Assembly: GCF_947502895.1 (NCBI RefSeq)
Contig: NZ_CANNBM010000001.1
Span: forward strand, 434,001-498,000
Source of the DNA: an uncultured Sulfitobacter sp.
GTDB taxonomy: Bacteria > Pseudomonadota > Alphaproteobacteria > Rhodobacterales > Rhodobacteraceae
Direction of reading: 5' to 3'
Length of the DNA: 64,000 nt
A program made the position numbers and the translations under genes. This document shows, one piece after another, positions 8,604-17,524 of this stretch; within the stretch, counting starts at the first letter, position 1; every line of letters starts with the position of its first letter. The notes below the pieces were generated by a model. It did not search any database and was not told where the DNA came from. It saw only the letters and a list, made by a program, of their open reading frames with translations.

Positions 8604-9038
8604 TCAAGCTGCGTCGATTTTCATCAACTCGATATCGAACTGCAGATCTTTGCCAGCCAGTGGGTGATTGGCATCCAGCGTCACTGTTGCTTCGTCAACT
8701 TCAACGACAGTCACAGGCATCGCTTGCCCGTCAGGTGTCTGCATTTGCAGCTGTGTGCCAACTTCCAGCGGAATATCCGCCGGAATACCTTCGCGAGGCA
8801 CTGCTTGGCGCATTTCAGGGTTCAACTGGCCGTAGGCATCATCGGCACCGATTTTGACGATTTTCTTGTCGCCGACCTTCATCCCAGGAATTGCTACATC
8901 AAGACCTGGAATGATCTGGCCAGAACCAACCTCGAACTGCAAAGGGTCACGCCCTTCGGAACTGTCGAATGTGGTGCCATCCAGCAATGTGCCAGTATAG
9001 TGCAAATGCACGGTATCGCCTGCCTTGACTTCGGCCAT
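8604..9038 (-). CDS. FKBP-type peptidyl-prolyl cis-trans isomerase (SlyD/FkpB-like)
   Basis: A 144-residue protein that catalyses cis-trans isomerisation of prolyl bonds and may act as a folding chaperone. It opens with the FKBP core (GDTVHLHYTGTLLDGTTFDSS) and has the SlyD-type insert-in-flap domain between about residues 70 and 125 (DAYGQLNPEMRQAVPR). The histidine- and cysteine-rich metal-binding tail of E. coli SlyD is missing, so it is closer to short SlyD/FkpB proteins. A GGAG sequence seven bases before the ATG supports the start. It appears to be monocistronic. Confidence 0.9.
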   Translation of the reverse strand: MAEVKAGDTVHLHYTGTLLDGTTFDSSEGRDPLQFEVGSGQIIPGLDVAIPGMKVGDKKIVKIGADDAYGQLNPEMRQAVPREGIPADIPLEVGTQLQMQTPDGQAMPVTVVEVDEATVTLDANHPLAGKDLQFDIELMKIDAA

Positions 9039-9218
9039 AGGTCGTCTCCAATCTGATAAGGGGGATAAGGGTGGAGGCCGCGTATCTGCGCAGGTGCTCC
9101 AAATTCTGGCCGCACCTTTTCAAGCCTGCAGCCAAATCGCAACCCCCATTTCACCCTTTTCCACCTGCTCGCCCCATGCCACTGTATACCAGACGCGCAC
9201 AAACCCTGCGGAGGCTCC

Positions 9219-9905
9219 ATGCCCATCACGACCTGTATCTTTGACGCCTACGGCACTTTGTTTGACGTAGCCGCTGCAGCACGACAAGCGGCCTCAGAGC
9301 CTGAATATGCTGCGATCAAAGACGACTGGCCGCAGCTGGCGGAGCATTGGCGCCTCAAACAGTTGCAATACAGCTGGTTGCGTGCCGTAGCAGATGCACA
9401 TTGCGACTTCTGGCAGGTCACGCAGGAAGGTCTGGACTGGGCGCTGGAGAAAACAGGCCATCACGGCGACACCGCCCTGCGCGAGCGTCTATTGCAGCTT
9501 TATTGGGAGCTGGGCGCATACCCGGAGGTCCCTGCCATGCTGCAAACCCTCAAAGCGGCTGGATTGAACACAGGCATACTCTCCAACGGCTCGCCCGCGA
9601 TGCTGCGTGGTGCTGTGGACAGTGCGGGGATCGACGGTGTGCTGGATGCGCTCTTGTCTGTTCAGAGCGTTGGCATCTTCAAGCCCGACGCGCGCGTCTA
9701 TGATTTGGTTGGGGCAGAATTCAGTTGCGCCAAAGAGGACGTCCTCTTCGTCTCTTCCAACGGATGGGACGCGGCAGCAGCTACGGGATACGGGTTTACC
9801 ACCGTTTGGGTGAACCGTGCGGGCGATCCGATGGATCGCTTGCCGTGGACACCCGCACATACGCTCTCCGACCTCACTGGCATTCCTAAACTGGCAGGCA
9901 TCTAA
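9219..9905 (+). CDS. HAD-type haloacid dehalogenase (type II)
   Basis: A 228-residue HAD hydrolase of the L-2-haloacid dehalogenase type, which hydrolyses 2-halo acids to the inverted 2-hydroxy acids. All expected motifs are visible: the nucleophile D9 in FDAYGTLFD, the serine motif LSNGSP, the lysine in FKPDARVY and the acidic motif SSNGWDAAAA, where dehalogenases have S-x-N-x-x-D. R45 in HWRLKQLQY fits the halide/substrate arginine position. It is the first gene of a seven-gene plus-strand operon and its stop overlaps the next start by one base. Confidence 0.88.
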   Translation: MPITTCIFDAYGTLFDVAAAARQAASEPEYAAIKDDWPQLAEHWRLKQLQYSWLRAVADAHCDFWQVTQEGLDWALEKTGHHGDTALRERLLQLYWELGAYPEVPAMLQTLKAAGLNTGILSNGSPAMLRGAVDSAGIDGVLDALLSVQSVGIFKPDARVYDLVGAEFSCAKEDVLFVSSNGWDAAAATGYGFTTVWVNRAGDPMDRLPWTPAHTLSDLTGIPKLAGI

Positions 9906-10729
9906 TGGCACATTTCACCACATCCGACGGGCTGAAACTCTACTATACCGACGAAGGCCAAGGCCTGCCGATCCTGTGCCTTGCGGGGCTGACGCGCACC
10001 ACGGCGGATTTTGACTATGTCACGCCGCACCTCAGCGCACATCGCCTGATCAAGCTTGATTATCGCGGACGTGGGCAATCGGATTTTGACCCCAACTGGA
10101 AAAACTACACGCTGCCCGTCGAATGCCGCGATGTGACCGAACTGCTGGATCATCTGGGGCTGGAGCAGGTCGCGATCCTTGGCACCTCGCGCGGGGGGCT
10201 GAACGCTATGGGGCTGGCCATGGGCGCAAAACATCGCCTGCTGGGCATCGCCCTGAATGACGTGGGGCCTGTGATTGATCCCAAAGGGATGGCGTTCATC
10301 AAGGATTACATTGGCCGCAACCCCGCAGCCAAAACCCATGAGGACGCCGCCGCCGCAATGGCCCGCGCCTTTCCGGAATTTGCCAATATGCCTGAAGGCC
10401 GCTGGCTGGAGGAAGCGCGCAAGCATTACACCCAAGACGCGGAGGGCCTGCACATCACCTATGACCCGCACCTGCGCGATGCGGTGCTGGCGGCGGGCGC
10501 GCAGATGATGCCCGACCTCTGGCCGTTCTTTGATGCGATGGAAGGCCTGCCATTGGCGCTGATCTGGGGATTGAACTCAAACCTGCTGAGCGCGGATACG
10601 GTGGCCGAAATGCAAAAGCGCCGACCGGATTTGATCCTTGCCCGCGTCCCTGATCGCGGACACATCCCGTTTCTGGACGAAGAAGAAGCCATAAGCGCCC
10701 TGCGCGAGTGGATCGGAGCGATGCAATGA
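9905..10729 (+). CDS. Alpha/beta hydrolase
   Basis: A 274-residue alpha/beta-hydrolase-fold enzyme. The nucleophile elbow is GTSRGG with the serine near residue 97; the histidine is in DRGHIPFLDE near the C-terminus, and an oxyanion region LAGLTRT lies early. Such proteins are esterases, lactonases or C-C hydrolases; the substrate is not readable. It overlaps the dehalogenase by one base upstream and the dehydratase by four bases downstream, so it is translationally coupled to both. Confidence 0.85.
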   Translation: MAHFTTSDGLKLYYTDEGQGLPILCLAGLTRTTADFDYVTPHLSAHRLIKLDYRGRGQSDFDPNWKNYTLPVECRDVTELLDHLGLEQVAILGTSRGGLNAMGLAMGAKHRLLGIALNDVGPVIDPKGMAFIKDYIGRNPAAKTHEDAAAAMARAFPEFANMPEGRWLEEARKHYTQDAEGLHITYDPHLRDAVLAAGAQMMPDLWPFFDAMEGLPLALIWGLNSNLLSADTVAEMQKRRPDLILARVPDRGHIPFLDEEEAISALREWIGAMQ

Positions 10730-11694
10730 ACATCGACATGATCCGCGCTGCTGCCAATCGCATCAAAAGCCACGCCGTGCGTACACCCCTGCTAAACGCG
10801 CCCTTTCTGGACGACATCGCAGGCCGCCGTGTCTGGGTCAAACCCGAGTGTTTGCAGCGCACGGGAAGTTTCAAGTTTCGCGGCGCCTATGCGGCGCTCT
10901 CTGCGCTTGATCCTGACACCCGCGCAAACGGGGTCATTGCTTTCTCGTCGGGCAACCATGCGCAGGGCGTGGCCCTTGCCGCAAAAATGCACGGCACCTC
11001 TGCGGTCATCGTAATGCCCGCAGACGCCCCTGCCCTCAAGATAAACAATACGCAAGCGTATGGTGCGGAAGTCATCCTGTATGACCGCGAGACTGAGTCG
11101 CGCGACGAGATCGGCGCAAAACTGAGCGCCGAGCGGGGCCTGACGCTGGTCAAACCCTATGACGATCCAAACGTCATGGCGGGCCAAGGCACCTGCGGTC
11201 TGGAAATCGCGCAGGACGCCAATGCGCTCGGTATCAAGCATGCCGATGTAATCGTTTGTTGTGGTGGCGGGGGTCTCACCTCGGGCATCGCCCTTGCGCT
11301 TGAGGCTGACGCCCCCACCCTGCGCGCCCGCTCTGCCGAGCCAGAGGGGTTTGAGGATGTGAAGCGTTCGCTGCAATCAGGCGGGATCGTGCGAAACAAC
11401 GCCCTGTCGGGCAGCATATGTGATGCGATTGTCACACCGCAACCCGGTGATCTGACATGGCCCGTACTCAGTCGCCTGTGCGGTGCAGGGCTGGCCATCA
11501 GCGACCAAGAGGCGCTGATGGCGATGGCGCAAGCCTTTGTGCATCTAAAACTGGTGGCAGAGCCGGGCGGTGCCGCTGCGCTTGCTGCCGCACTCTATCG
11601 TCACGACGAGATTGAGGGGGATGACGTGATCGTCACCATATCAGGCGGCAACGTGGACCCCGCCATGTTCGCCCGCAGCTTGGAGACCTTATGA
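10726..11694 (+). CDS. PLP-dependent threonine/serine dehydratase family enzyme
   Basis: A 322-residue fold-type II PLP enzyme. The start at 10726 overlaps the previous stop as ATGA. The PLP lysine lies in SFKFRGA, the substrate loop is SSGNHAQG, and the phosphate-binding loop is CCGGGGLTSG. The length is that of catabolic threonine dehydratase, serine racemase or hydroxyaspartate ammonia-lyase, without the C-terminal ACT domain of biosynthetic IlvA. It probably deaminates a beta-hydroxy amino acid to a 2-oxo acid; substrate preference is not certain. Confidence 0.88.
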   Translation: MNIDMIRAAANRIKSHAVRTPLLNAPFLDDIAGRRVWVKPECLQRTGSFKFRGAYAALSALDPDTRANGVIAFSSGNHAQGVALAAKMHGTSAVIVMPADAPALKINNTQAYGAEVILYDRETESRDEIGAKLSAERGLTLVKPYDDPNVMAGQGTCGLEIAQDANALGIKHADVIVCCGGGGLTSGIALALEADAPTLRARSAEPEGFEDVKRSLQSGGIVRNNALSGSICDAIVTPQPGDLTWPVLSRLCGAGLAISDQEALMAMAQAFVHLKLVAEPGGAAALAAALYRHDEIEGDDVIVTISGGNVDPAMFARSLETL

Positions 11695-12884
11695 CCCGTT
11701 TCACCATCGCCAGCTTTAACGTGAAAAACCTGATCGTTGCGGATAGCGAATATTACCAGTTCCAGTCCTATACCCCCGAAGAATACGCATGGAAGCGCGA
11801 CTGGCTGGCCGATCAGATGGTCACGCTGGATGCCGATATTGTCGGCTTTCAAGAGATTTTCGACGAAGATTCCCTGCGCGATGTGATCACGCTTGCTGAT
11901 AAATACGGCGAGGCACAAAATGAGTTCTCGCTGCCCGACGGGACCAAACGCTACCGCAAGCGCGCAATTTTTGACAAGCTGGCCTATGGCAGCTACCGCA
12001 GCGCCGAAATCGCCTTTGCGCCCAATATGAATGATGGAGAGGCAGGCCACCGGCGCCCCGGCGTGGCAATCCTGTCGCGCTACGGTTTCGCAGACGAGCC
12101 AGAGATCATTCAGGATTTGGGCCAGCCGTTGGATATTCCGTTCTCTGACGGAGCCGAGGACGGCGGCTTTTTCCGCATCAGTCGTCTGAGCCGCCCGATC
12201 CTCAAAGTGCGCATCCCTGTCGGCGGTCGGATCATCACCGTTTTCAACTGCCACCTGAAATCCAAACTGGGCGAATTCATCCGCCCAGATGACGGCGGCA
12301 TAGCCCCCGAGGCGGACCTGACCCAATATGATCCGGTAGGCCGCGCGCTGGGATCGGCACGCGCAGCCATGCGCCGTATGGCCGAGGCGTGGGTCTTGCG
12401 CGGCGCTATCGTACAAGAGCTGCGCATGGGTCATCCCGTTATGGTGCTGGGTGATTTCAACGATGCCGAAAACGCAGTGAGCAGCGAGATCATCTCGGGC
12501 GAGCATCCGTTCAAAAACTATCAATGGATGCTGCGCCATGACGCGGAACACCGCGGGGATCGCTATTCCGAAGCCGAGGCACAGCAAATCACCGAAGATA
12601 TCGAGGCTGTGCGCCTGCACGCCGCGGAAAAGCTGTTTGTACGCAAATCCTTGCGCGATATGGTCTTTACCGCAGCGTTTGGCGGGGTCTATGAAAGCAT
12701 CGACCAGATTTATATGTCACGCCACTTCCTGCCTGAATACGCCGGCAACATAGGCGAAATGGAGTATTTCAGTGTGCTGAACGACCATCTGACCGATGGC
12801 AGCCATGCGGAGGCACCGTATAACAAACTGGCCTCGGACCATGGGCAGATCATGGCACATATGATCCTGAAGGGAGAAAGCTGA
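11691..12884 (+). CDS. Endonuclease/exonuclease/phosphatase (DNase I-like) family protein
   Basis: A 397-residue protein of the DNase I-like metal-dependent phosphoesterase fold. Family motifs are in order: SFNVKNL at the N-terminus, the metal-ligand glutamate in VGFQEIFDE, NCHLKSK in the middle, LGDFNDAE, and SDHGQIMA near the end with the catalytic aspartate-histidine pair. No signal peptide is seen, so it is cytoplasmic. It overlaps both flanking genes in the operon. The substrate (nucleic acid, phospholipid or phosphoester) cannot be assigned. Confidence 0.82.
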   Translation: MTRFTIASFNVKNLIVADSEYYQFQSYTPEEYAWKRDWLADQMVTLDADIVGFQEIFDEDSLRDVITLADKYGEAQNEFSLPDGTKRYRKRAIFDKLAYGSYRSAEIAFAPNMNDGEAGHRRPGVAILSRYGFADEPEIIQDLGQPLDIPFSDGAEDGGFFRISRLSRPILKVRIPVGGRIITVFNCHLKSKLGEFIRPDDGGIAPEADLTQYDPVGRALGSARAAMRRMAEAWVLRGAIVQELRMGHPVMVLGDFNDAENAVSSEIISGEHPFKNYQWMLRHDAEHRGDRYSEAEAQQITEDIEAVRLHAAEKLFVRKSLRDMVFTAAFGGVYESIDQIYMSRHFLPEYAGNIGEMEYFSVLNDHLTDGSHAEAPYNKLASDHGQIMAHMILKGES

Positions 12885-13672
12885 TGCAGATATTTGACGC
12901 AGGGGATGTACGCATCCACTACCGCGTGGACGGCCCCGCAGATGGTGTGCCAGTTGTATTCGCCAATTCGCTGGGCACAGATTTGCGCCTTTGGGATCCG
13001 ATCATGCCGTTGCTGCCCAAGGGCCTGCGCATCATTCGCTGGGACAAGCGCGGCCATGGCCTGTCAACGGTTCCCAGCGGGCCGTACAAGATGGGATCGC
13101 TCATCAGCGATTGTGAACGCCTGCTCGATCACCTTGAAGTGAAAGATGCCGTGTTTGTCGGCCTCAGCATTGGCGGGATGATCGCGCAGGGCTTGGCGGT
13201 CAAACGTCTCGACCTGATCCGCGCAGTGGTGCTGAGCAATACTGCCGCCAAAATCGGCAATCCTGCGTTGTGGGACGAACGCATTGCCGCCGTCAAAGCA
13301 AACGGCGTGGAGAGCCTTGCCGACGCAGTGATGGAGCGCTGGTTCTCGGACCAGTTCCGCGCCACGCCCGAGCTGGAGTTGTGGCGCAACATGTTGGTGC
13401 AACAGGCAGACGACGGCTATGCGGGGTGTTCAGCGGCCATATCGGGCACTGATTTCTTTACGCCGACCAGCGGCTTGCGTCTGCCCTGTCTGGGCATCGC
13501 AGGCTCCGAGGATGGCTCGACCCCGCCTGATCTGGTCCGCGAGACCACAGATCTGATCCCCGGCTCTAAATTCCATCTGATCCGCCGCGCGGGCCACCTG
13601 CCCTGCGTCGAGCAACCCGCCGAGTTCGCCCGCGTGCTGACAGATTTTCTGACCGGTGTTGGCCATGTCTGA
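12884..13672 (+). CDS. pcaD: 3-oxoadipate enol-lactonase PcaD
   Basis: A 262-residue alpha/beta hydrolase matching PcaD, which opens 3-oxoadipate enol-lactone to 3-oxoadipate in the protocatechuate branch of the beta-ketoadipate pathway. Visible motifs are FANSLGTDLRLWDP, DKRGHGLS, the nucleophile elbow GLSIGGMIAQ and the histidine in RAGHLPCVEQP. It overlaps the preceding stop (TGATG) and is 30 bp from pcaB. The pcaC, pcaH and pcaG genes commonly found in the same operon are not in this window. Confidence 0.9.
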   Translation: MQIFDAGDVRIHYRVDGPADGVPVVFANSLGTDLRLWDPIMPLLPKGLRIIRWDKRGHGLSTVPSGPYKMGSLISDCERLLDHLEVKDAVFVGLSIGGMIAQGLAVKRLDLIRAVVLSNTAAKIGNPALWDERIAAVKANGVESLADAVMERWFSDQFRATPELELWRNMLVQQADDGYAGCSAAISGTDFFTPTSGLRLPCLGIAGSEDGSTPPDLVRETTDLIPGSKFHLIRRAGHLPCVEQPAEFARVLTDFLTGVGHV

Positions 13673-13702
13673 TTTGTTCTTCAACAGCCTGGGCAACGCC
13701 TG

Positions 13703-15028
13703 ATGTCCGCGAGTGTTTTCGACAGCCCGCTTTACGCGCATCTGTTTCCAACGGGCGAAGCAGGGCGACTGTTTTCCGACACCGCTGCCATTCGTGCGAT
13801 GCTGCTTGTCGAGGGTGCTTTGGCCAAGGCCCAAGGCGCGCAAGGCATCATCCCCGAGCTGAGCGCCAAGGCGATCCAGCGCGCCACGATGGAGATACAA
13901 ATCGACCCCGGCGCGATTGCCCGCGCCACAGGCGAGAACGGCGTGCCTGTGCCAGCCCTCGTCGCCGCCTTCCGCAGCGAAATGAATGCGCCCGAACATG
14001 CGCAATTCGTGCATTGGGGCGCAACTTCACAAGATATTATGGACACAGGCCTCATGCTGCGCCTGCGCCAGTTGTTGTTGCTGGCAGAGAACGATCTGCG
14101 TGCCATAATCGCCTCGCTCGCGGCCCAAGCGCAGGCACATGCGGCAACCCCGATGGCCGCCCGTACCTACGGGCAACATGCCACCCCGACCAGCTGGGGC
14201 GCTGTTGTTGCCGATTGGGGCCATGCCCTGTGCGATTTGCTGGATGCTTTGCCCGCTCTTCGCAATACGTCACTATTGGTATCGCTTTCCGGTGCAGCTG
14301 GCACGTCATCGGCGCTGGGGGCCCATGCTGCCGCGACGCGCAGCGCACTGGCTGAGGGGTTGGGTCTGAATGATCCAGAGCGCAGCTGGCACGTGGACCG
14401 TGGCCCGATCCTTCGCATTGCCGATTGGCTGATACAGGTCACCTCGGTTCTGGCCCGCATGGGGGCGACGTTGGTGGCTCTCACAGGTAGCGAAGTTGCG
14501 GAAATTACACTGGGCGGTGCGGGGGCATCCTCTACCATGCCGCAAAAGCAAAACCCGGTTGGCCCGTCTGTTTTGCATAGTTTGGGCCATCAGGCGACAG
14601 GCCTGCGAGCTGCCCTTGCACCCGCCACCCAACATCTGCACCAGCGTGACGGAGCTGCATGGTTTGCCGAGTGGATGGTGCTGCCGCAAATCGCACTCGG
14701 AACGGCGTCGGCCTTGCAGCACGCCAAACTGATTACCAGTGCCATGGCCCCCAACACCGCCGCCATGGCCGCGACGCTGGAGAACGGGCTGGGCCTGATC
14801 CATGCAGAAGCCCTCAGTTTTGCGCTGTCCGAGCAGATGCAGCGCCCCCAAGCGCAGGCCGAAACCAAAACCCTGTGCCGCGCCGCCCAAGAGCAGGGTG
14901 TTTCTTTGGCAGCATTGGCGTATGACGCCTATCCCGACCTGCCCAAAGGGCTGTTTGACACGGCCAGCTCTCTGGGGCTTGCCCCGTCCGAGGCGCAGGC
15001 CTTTGTCGCGCGCGCACAGACCGTCTGA
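13703..15028 (+). CDS. pcaB: 3-carboxy-cis,cis-muconate cycloisomerase PcaB
   Basis: A 441-residue member of the fumarase/aspartase superfamily. It converts 3-carboxy-cis,cis-muconate into 4-carboxymuconolactone, an earlier step of the same pathway as PcaD. The superfamily signature is present as GASSTMPQKQNPV, and earlier blocks HWGATSQDIMDT and GQHATPTSWG carry the conserved substrate-binding residues. It follows pcaD after a short gap and is four bases from the MFS exporter gene. The C-terminal part is rich in alanine, as is usual in this group. Confidence 0.92.
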   Translation: MSASVFDSPLYAHLFPTGEAGRLFSDTAAIRAMLLVEGALAKAQGAQGIIPELSAKAIQRATMEIQIDPGAIARATGENGVPVPALVAAFRSEMNAPEHAQFVHWGATSQDIMDTGLMLRLRQLLLLAENDLRAIIASLAAQAQAHAATPMAARTYGQHATPTSWGAVVADWGHALCDLLDALPALRNTSLLVSLSGAAGTSSALGAHAAATRSALAEGLGLNDPERSWHVDRGPILRIADWLIQVTSVLARMGATLVALTGSEVAEITLGGAGASSTMPQKQNPVGPSVLHSLGHQATGLRAALAPATQHLHQRDGAAWFAEWMVLPQIALGTASALQHAKLITSAMAPNTAAMAATLENGLGLIHAEALSFALSEQMQRPQAQAETKTLCRAAQEQGVSLAALAYDAYPDLPKGLFDTASSLGLAPSEAQAFVARAQTV

Positions 15029-15032
15029 ACGG

Positions 15033-16232
15033 ATGCGTCTGCCAATCATCTTTATCCTGCTCACAGTGATGATTGATGCCATGGGCATCGGTCTGATTAT
15101 TCCCGTGATGCCGGATCTGATACAGGAACTGGGCGGCGGAACGCTGGCGGAAGCTGCGATTTGGGGTGGCATTCTGTCGACAACATTTGCGGTGATGCAG
15201 TTTCTTTTTGGCCCTGTGATGGGCGGGTTGTCAGACCGTTTTGGCCGCCGCCCCGTGCTTTTGCTGGCGCTGCTGGTGATGGCGATGGACTATGTGGTGA
15301 TGGCGGTTGCGGGTAGCATCTGGCTGCTACTGCTGGGACGGGTGGTGGGCGGCATCACCGCCGCGACACAATCCACCGCCTCGGCCTATATGGCCGATAT
15401 CTCTGCCCCGCACGAGCGTGCGGCGCGTTTCGGGCTGGTCGGTGCCGCCTTTGGCGCGGGTTTTGTGCTTGGTCCGCTGCTGGGCGGGTTTCTGGCCGAA
15501 TACGGCACGCGCGCGCCTTTCTGGCTGGCTGCGGGTCTGGCGGCAGGCAACGCGCTGTTTGGCTGGATTGTGCTGAAAGAAACTGTCACCCCCGAGCGGC
15601 AGCGCGCATTCAGCTGGCGGCGGGCAAACCCATTGGGCGCGCTGCGTTCGCTAGGCCGCTTGCCGGGGGTTACGCCATTATTGCTGGTGTATTTCATTTA
15701 TTACGTTGGTTTTGCAGTCTATCCCGCCGTCTGGTCCTACTTCGGGAAAGAGCGTTTTGACTGGTCGCCCGCCACGATCGGCCTGTCGCTGGCCCTGTTT
15801 GGCGTAACCATGGCCATCATCCAAGGCGGGTTGATCCGCCCTGTGCTGCGCGCCTTTGGCGAACGCGGGACAGTGATTGTCGGGCATGCGTTCAGCATCG
15901 TCAGCCTGATCGGGATTGCGATGATTACATCGGGGTTCTGGGTTTTGGTGCTGACCCCGCTTGCGGCGATGGGCGGCATCATTCCACCTGCGTTACAGGG
16001 GATTATGTCGGCGCGTGTGGCCGATGATGCGCAGGGCGAATTGCAAGGCGCGCTCACCTCGGCCTCGGCGCTGGCAATGATGCTGTCGCCTTTGGTGATG
16101 ACCTACACTTTCGCGCAATTCACCGATGCGGATGCCCCTGTATACCTGCCTGGCGCGCCCTTTTTGCTGGCCGCCTGTCTCAGCACACTGGGGTTGGCTG
16201 CGCTGGTTGCGTTTACCCGACGCACCGACTGA
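15033..16232 (+). CDS. TetA-like MFS transporter
   Basis: A 399-residue, 12-helix major facilitator protein, starting at the ATG four bases after pcaB. The first helix is MRLPIIFILLTVMIDAMGIG, followed by the MFS motif A loop GGLSDRFGRRPVLL between helices 2 and 3 and a helix 5 block GAAFGAGFVLGPLLGG. This is the drug:proton antiporter (TetA/Bcr-like) group. It is last in the operon with pcaD and pcaB and may export an aromatic or other small compound, which is inference. Confidence 0.88.
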   Translation: MRLPIIFILLTVMIDAMGIGLIIPVMPDLIQELGGGTLAEAAIWGGILSTTFAVMQFLFGPVMGGLSDRFGRRPVLLLALLVMAMDYVVMAVAGSIWLLLLGRVVGGITAATQSTASAYMADISAPHERAARFGLVGAAFGAGFVLGPLLGGFLAEYGTRAPFWLAAGLAAGNALFGWIVLKETVTPERQRAFSWRRANPLGALRSLGRLPGVTPLLLVYFIYYVGFAVYPAVWSYFGKERFDWSPATIGLSLALFGVTMAIIQGGLIRPVLRAFGERGTVIVGHAFSIVSLIGIAMITSGFWVLVLTPLAAMGGIIPPALQGIMSARVADDAQGELQGALTSASALAMMLSPLVMTYTFAQFTDADAPVYLPGAPFLLAACLSTLGLAALVAFTRRTD

Positions 16233-16333
16233 CGCCGCGTCGTTTTCCGTGACGCGTTTAGAGGCCGCGAAAAACGCTTGTGAGTGTCCCGTATCTGCGC
16301 AACGCTGCAAAGCAACACGCAAGAGGACCTGCC

Positions 16334-17422
16334 ATGAAAAAGATCAAAGCCGCTGTATGCCATGAATTTGGCGCGCCCCTGAAACTCGAAGAGATCACGC
16401 TGCGTGCGCCCCAAGCGGGCGAGGTCGAAGTCAGTCTTGATGCGGTAGCAATCTGCCACTCGGATATCTCGTTCGCGGAAGGCGCGTGGGGCGGATCGCT
16501 GCCAGCTGTCTATGGCCATGAGGCCGCGGGCAAAGTGGCGGCAATCGGTGAAGGGGTGAACGGGCTGAGCGTGGGCGACAGCGTGGTTGTCACGCTGATC
16601 CGGTCCTGTGGGACCTGCCCGTCCTGTGCAGGTGGTGCGCCGACCCTGTGCAGCACGCCCTATGATGGCGATCACGGCCCGATCAAAACCGCAGATGGCG
16701 GCAAGCTGCATCAGGCCATGGCCTGTGGTGCCTTTGCCGAAGCTGTGGTGGTGGACCAGCGCCAAGTGGTCAGGATCGGCGAAGAAATCCCCAAAGACTG
16801 TGCAGCATTGATTGCCTGTGGTGTGATTACGGGCGTGGGCGCTGTGGTCAACGCCGCCGGTCTGCGCGCAGGCCAAGACGTAGTTGTGATTGGCGCGGGG
16901 GGCGTGGGCCTGAACGCTATTCAAGGTGCACGGATTGCAGGCGCACGCCGGATCGTCGCCGTGGACATGAGCGAGGACAAGCTGGAGATCGCCCGCGAAT
17001 TCGGTGCGACAGACGGTGTGTTGGCCACGGGGGCCAAGCCATGGTCAGAGGCCAAGCGCGCAATGGGGCGCGGCGCCGATGCGGTGATTGTGACTGTCGG
17101 GGCAATCCCTGCCTATGACACTGCGCCGAAATACCTCGCTTATGGCGGTAAGGTTGTGATGGTGGGTATGCCCCATTCGGGGGCGGTTTCGACTTATGAG
17201 CCTGTTATGCTGGCGGCTGTTGGTCAGGGCATGGTCGGCTCAAAGATGGGCGATGTGGTGATCCAGCGTGATATTCCCTGGATGGTCGACTTGTATTCCC
17301 AAGGGCGCCTCAAGCTGGACGAGCTGATTTCGGGGCGGTGGGAGCTGGGCCAGATCAACGAGGCGATTGCCGACACCAAAACGGGCGCGGCGCGGCGCAA
17401 TGTGATTATGTTTGATCGCTAG
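16334..17422 (+). CDS. Zinc-dependent alcohol dehydrogenase (MDR family)
   Basis: A 362-residue medium-chain dehydrogenase. The start at 16334 follows AGAGG at a proper distance. Catalytic zinc ligands are C41 (AICHSD) and H62 (GHEAAG); structural zinc is held by C92, C95, C98 and C106. The NAD-binding motif is GAGGVGLNAIQ and ends in an aspartate (VAVDMSED), pointing to NAD rather than NADP. The substrate is not readable. It lies 101 bp behind the MFS exporter and may be a separate unit. A copy of the dispersed repeat lies in the gap to the next gene. Confidence 0.88.
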   Translation: MKKIKAAVCHEFGAPLKLEEITLRAPQAGEVEVSLDAVAICHSDISFAEGAWGGSLPAVYGHEAAGKVAAIGEGVNGLSVGDSVVVTLIRSCGTCPSCAGGAPTLCSTPYDGDHGPIKTADGGKLHQAMACGAFAEAVVVDQRQVVRIGEEIPKDCAALIACGVITGVGAVVNAAGLRAGQDVVVIGAGGVGLNAIQGARIAGARRIVAVDMSEDKLEIAREFGATDGVLATGAKPWSEAKRAMGRGADAVIVTVGAIPAYDTAPKYLAYGGKVVMVGMPHSGAVSTYEPVMLAAVGQGMVGSKMGDVVIQRDIPWMVDLYSQGRLKLDELISGRWELGQINEAIADTKTGAARRNVIMFDR

Positions 17423-17458
17423 GCTCTTTCTGCGCCTGTTTGCGCGGTTTGAGACTGT

Positions 17459-17493
17459 GGGATTGAGTTTAAGGGAAAAATAAAGAAGCCCTT
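17459..17493 (+). repeat. Dispersed short repeat, copy 1
   Basis: The 24-base core begins GAGTTTAAGGG at 17465 and ends AAAGAAG at 17488. With flanking GGGATT and CCCTT the whole 35-base unit is identical to copy 3 at 49878-49912. Copy 2 is at 29240-29263 and an inverted copy at 49952-49975. Its outer GGG and CCC could pair. Confidence 0.8.
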
Positions 17494-17524
17494 GGACAGT
17501 GTTTAATATGAGACGGGGGATGCG

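Noticed and set aside
13665..13703. 12-codon open frame joining pcaD stop and pcaB start
   Set aside because: It overlaps both genes as ATG...TGATG, so it could couple translation, but it is too short to support and has no known counterpart.
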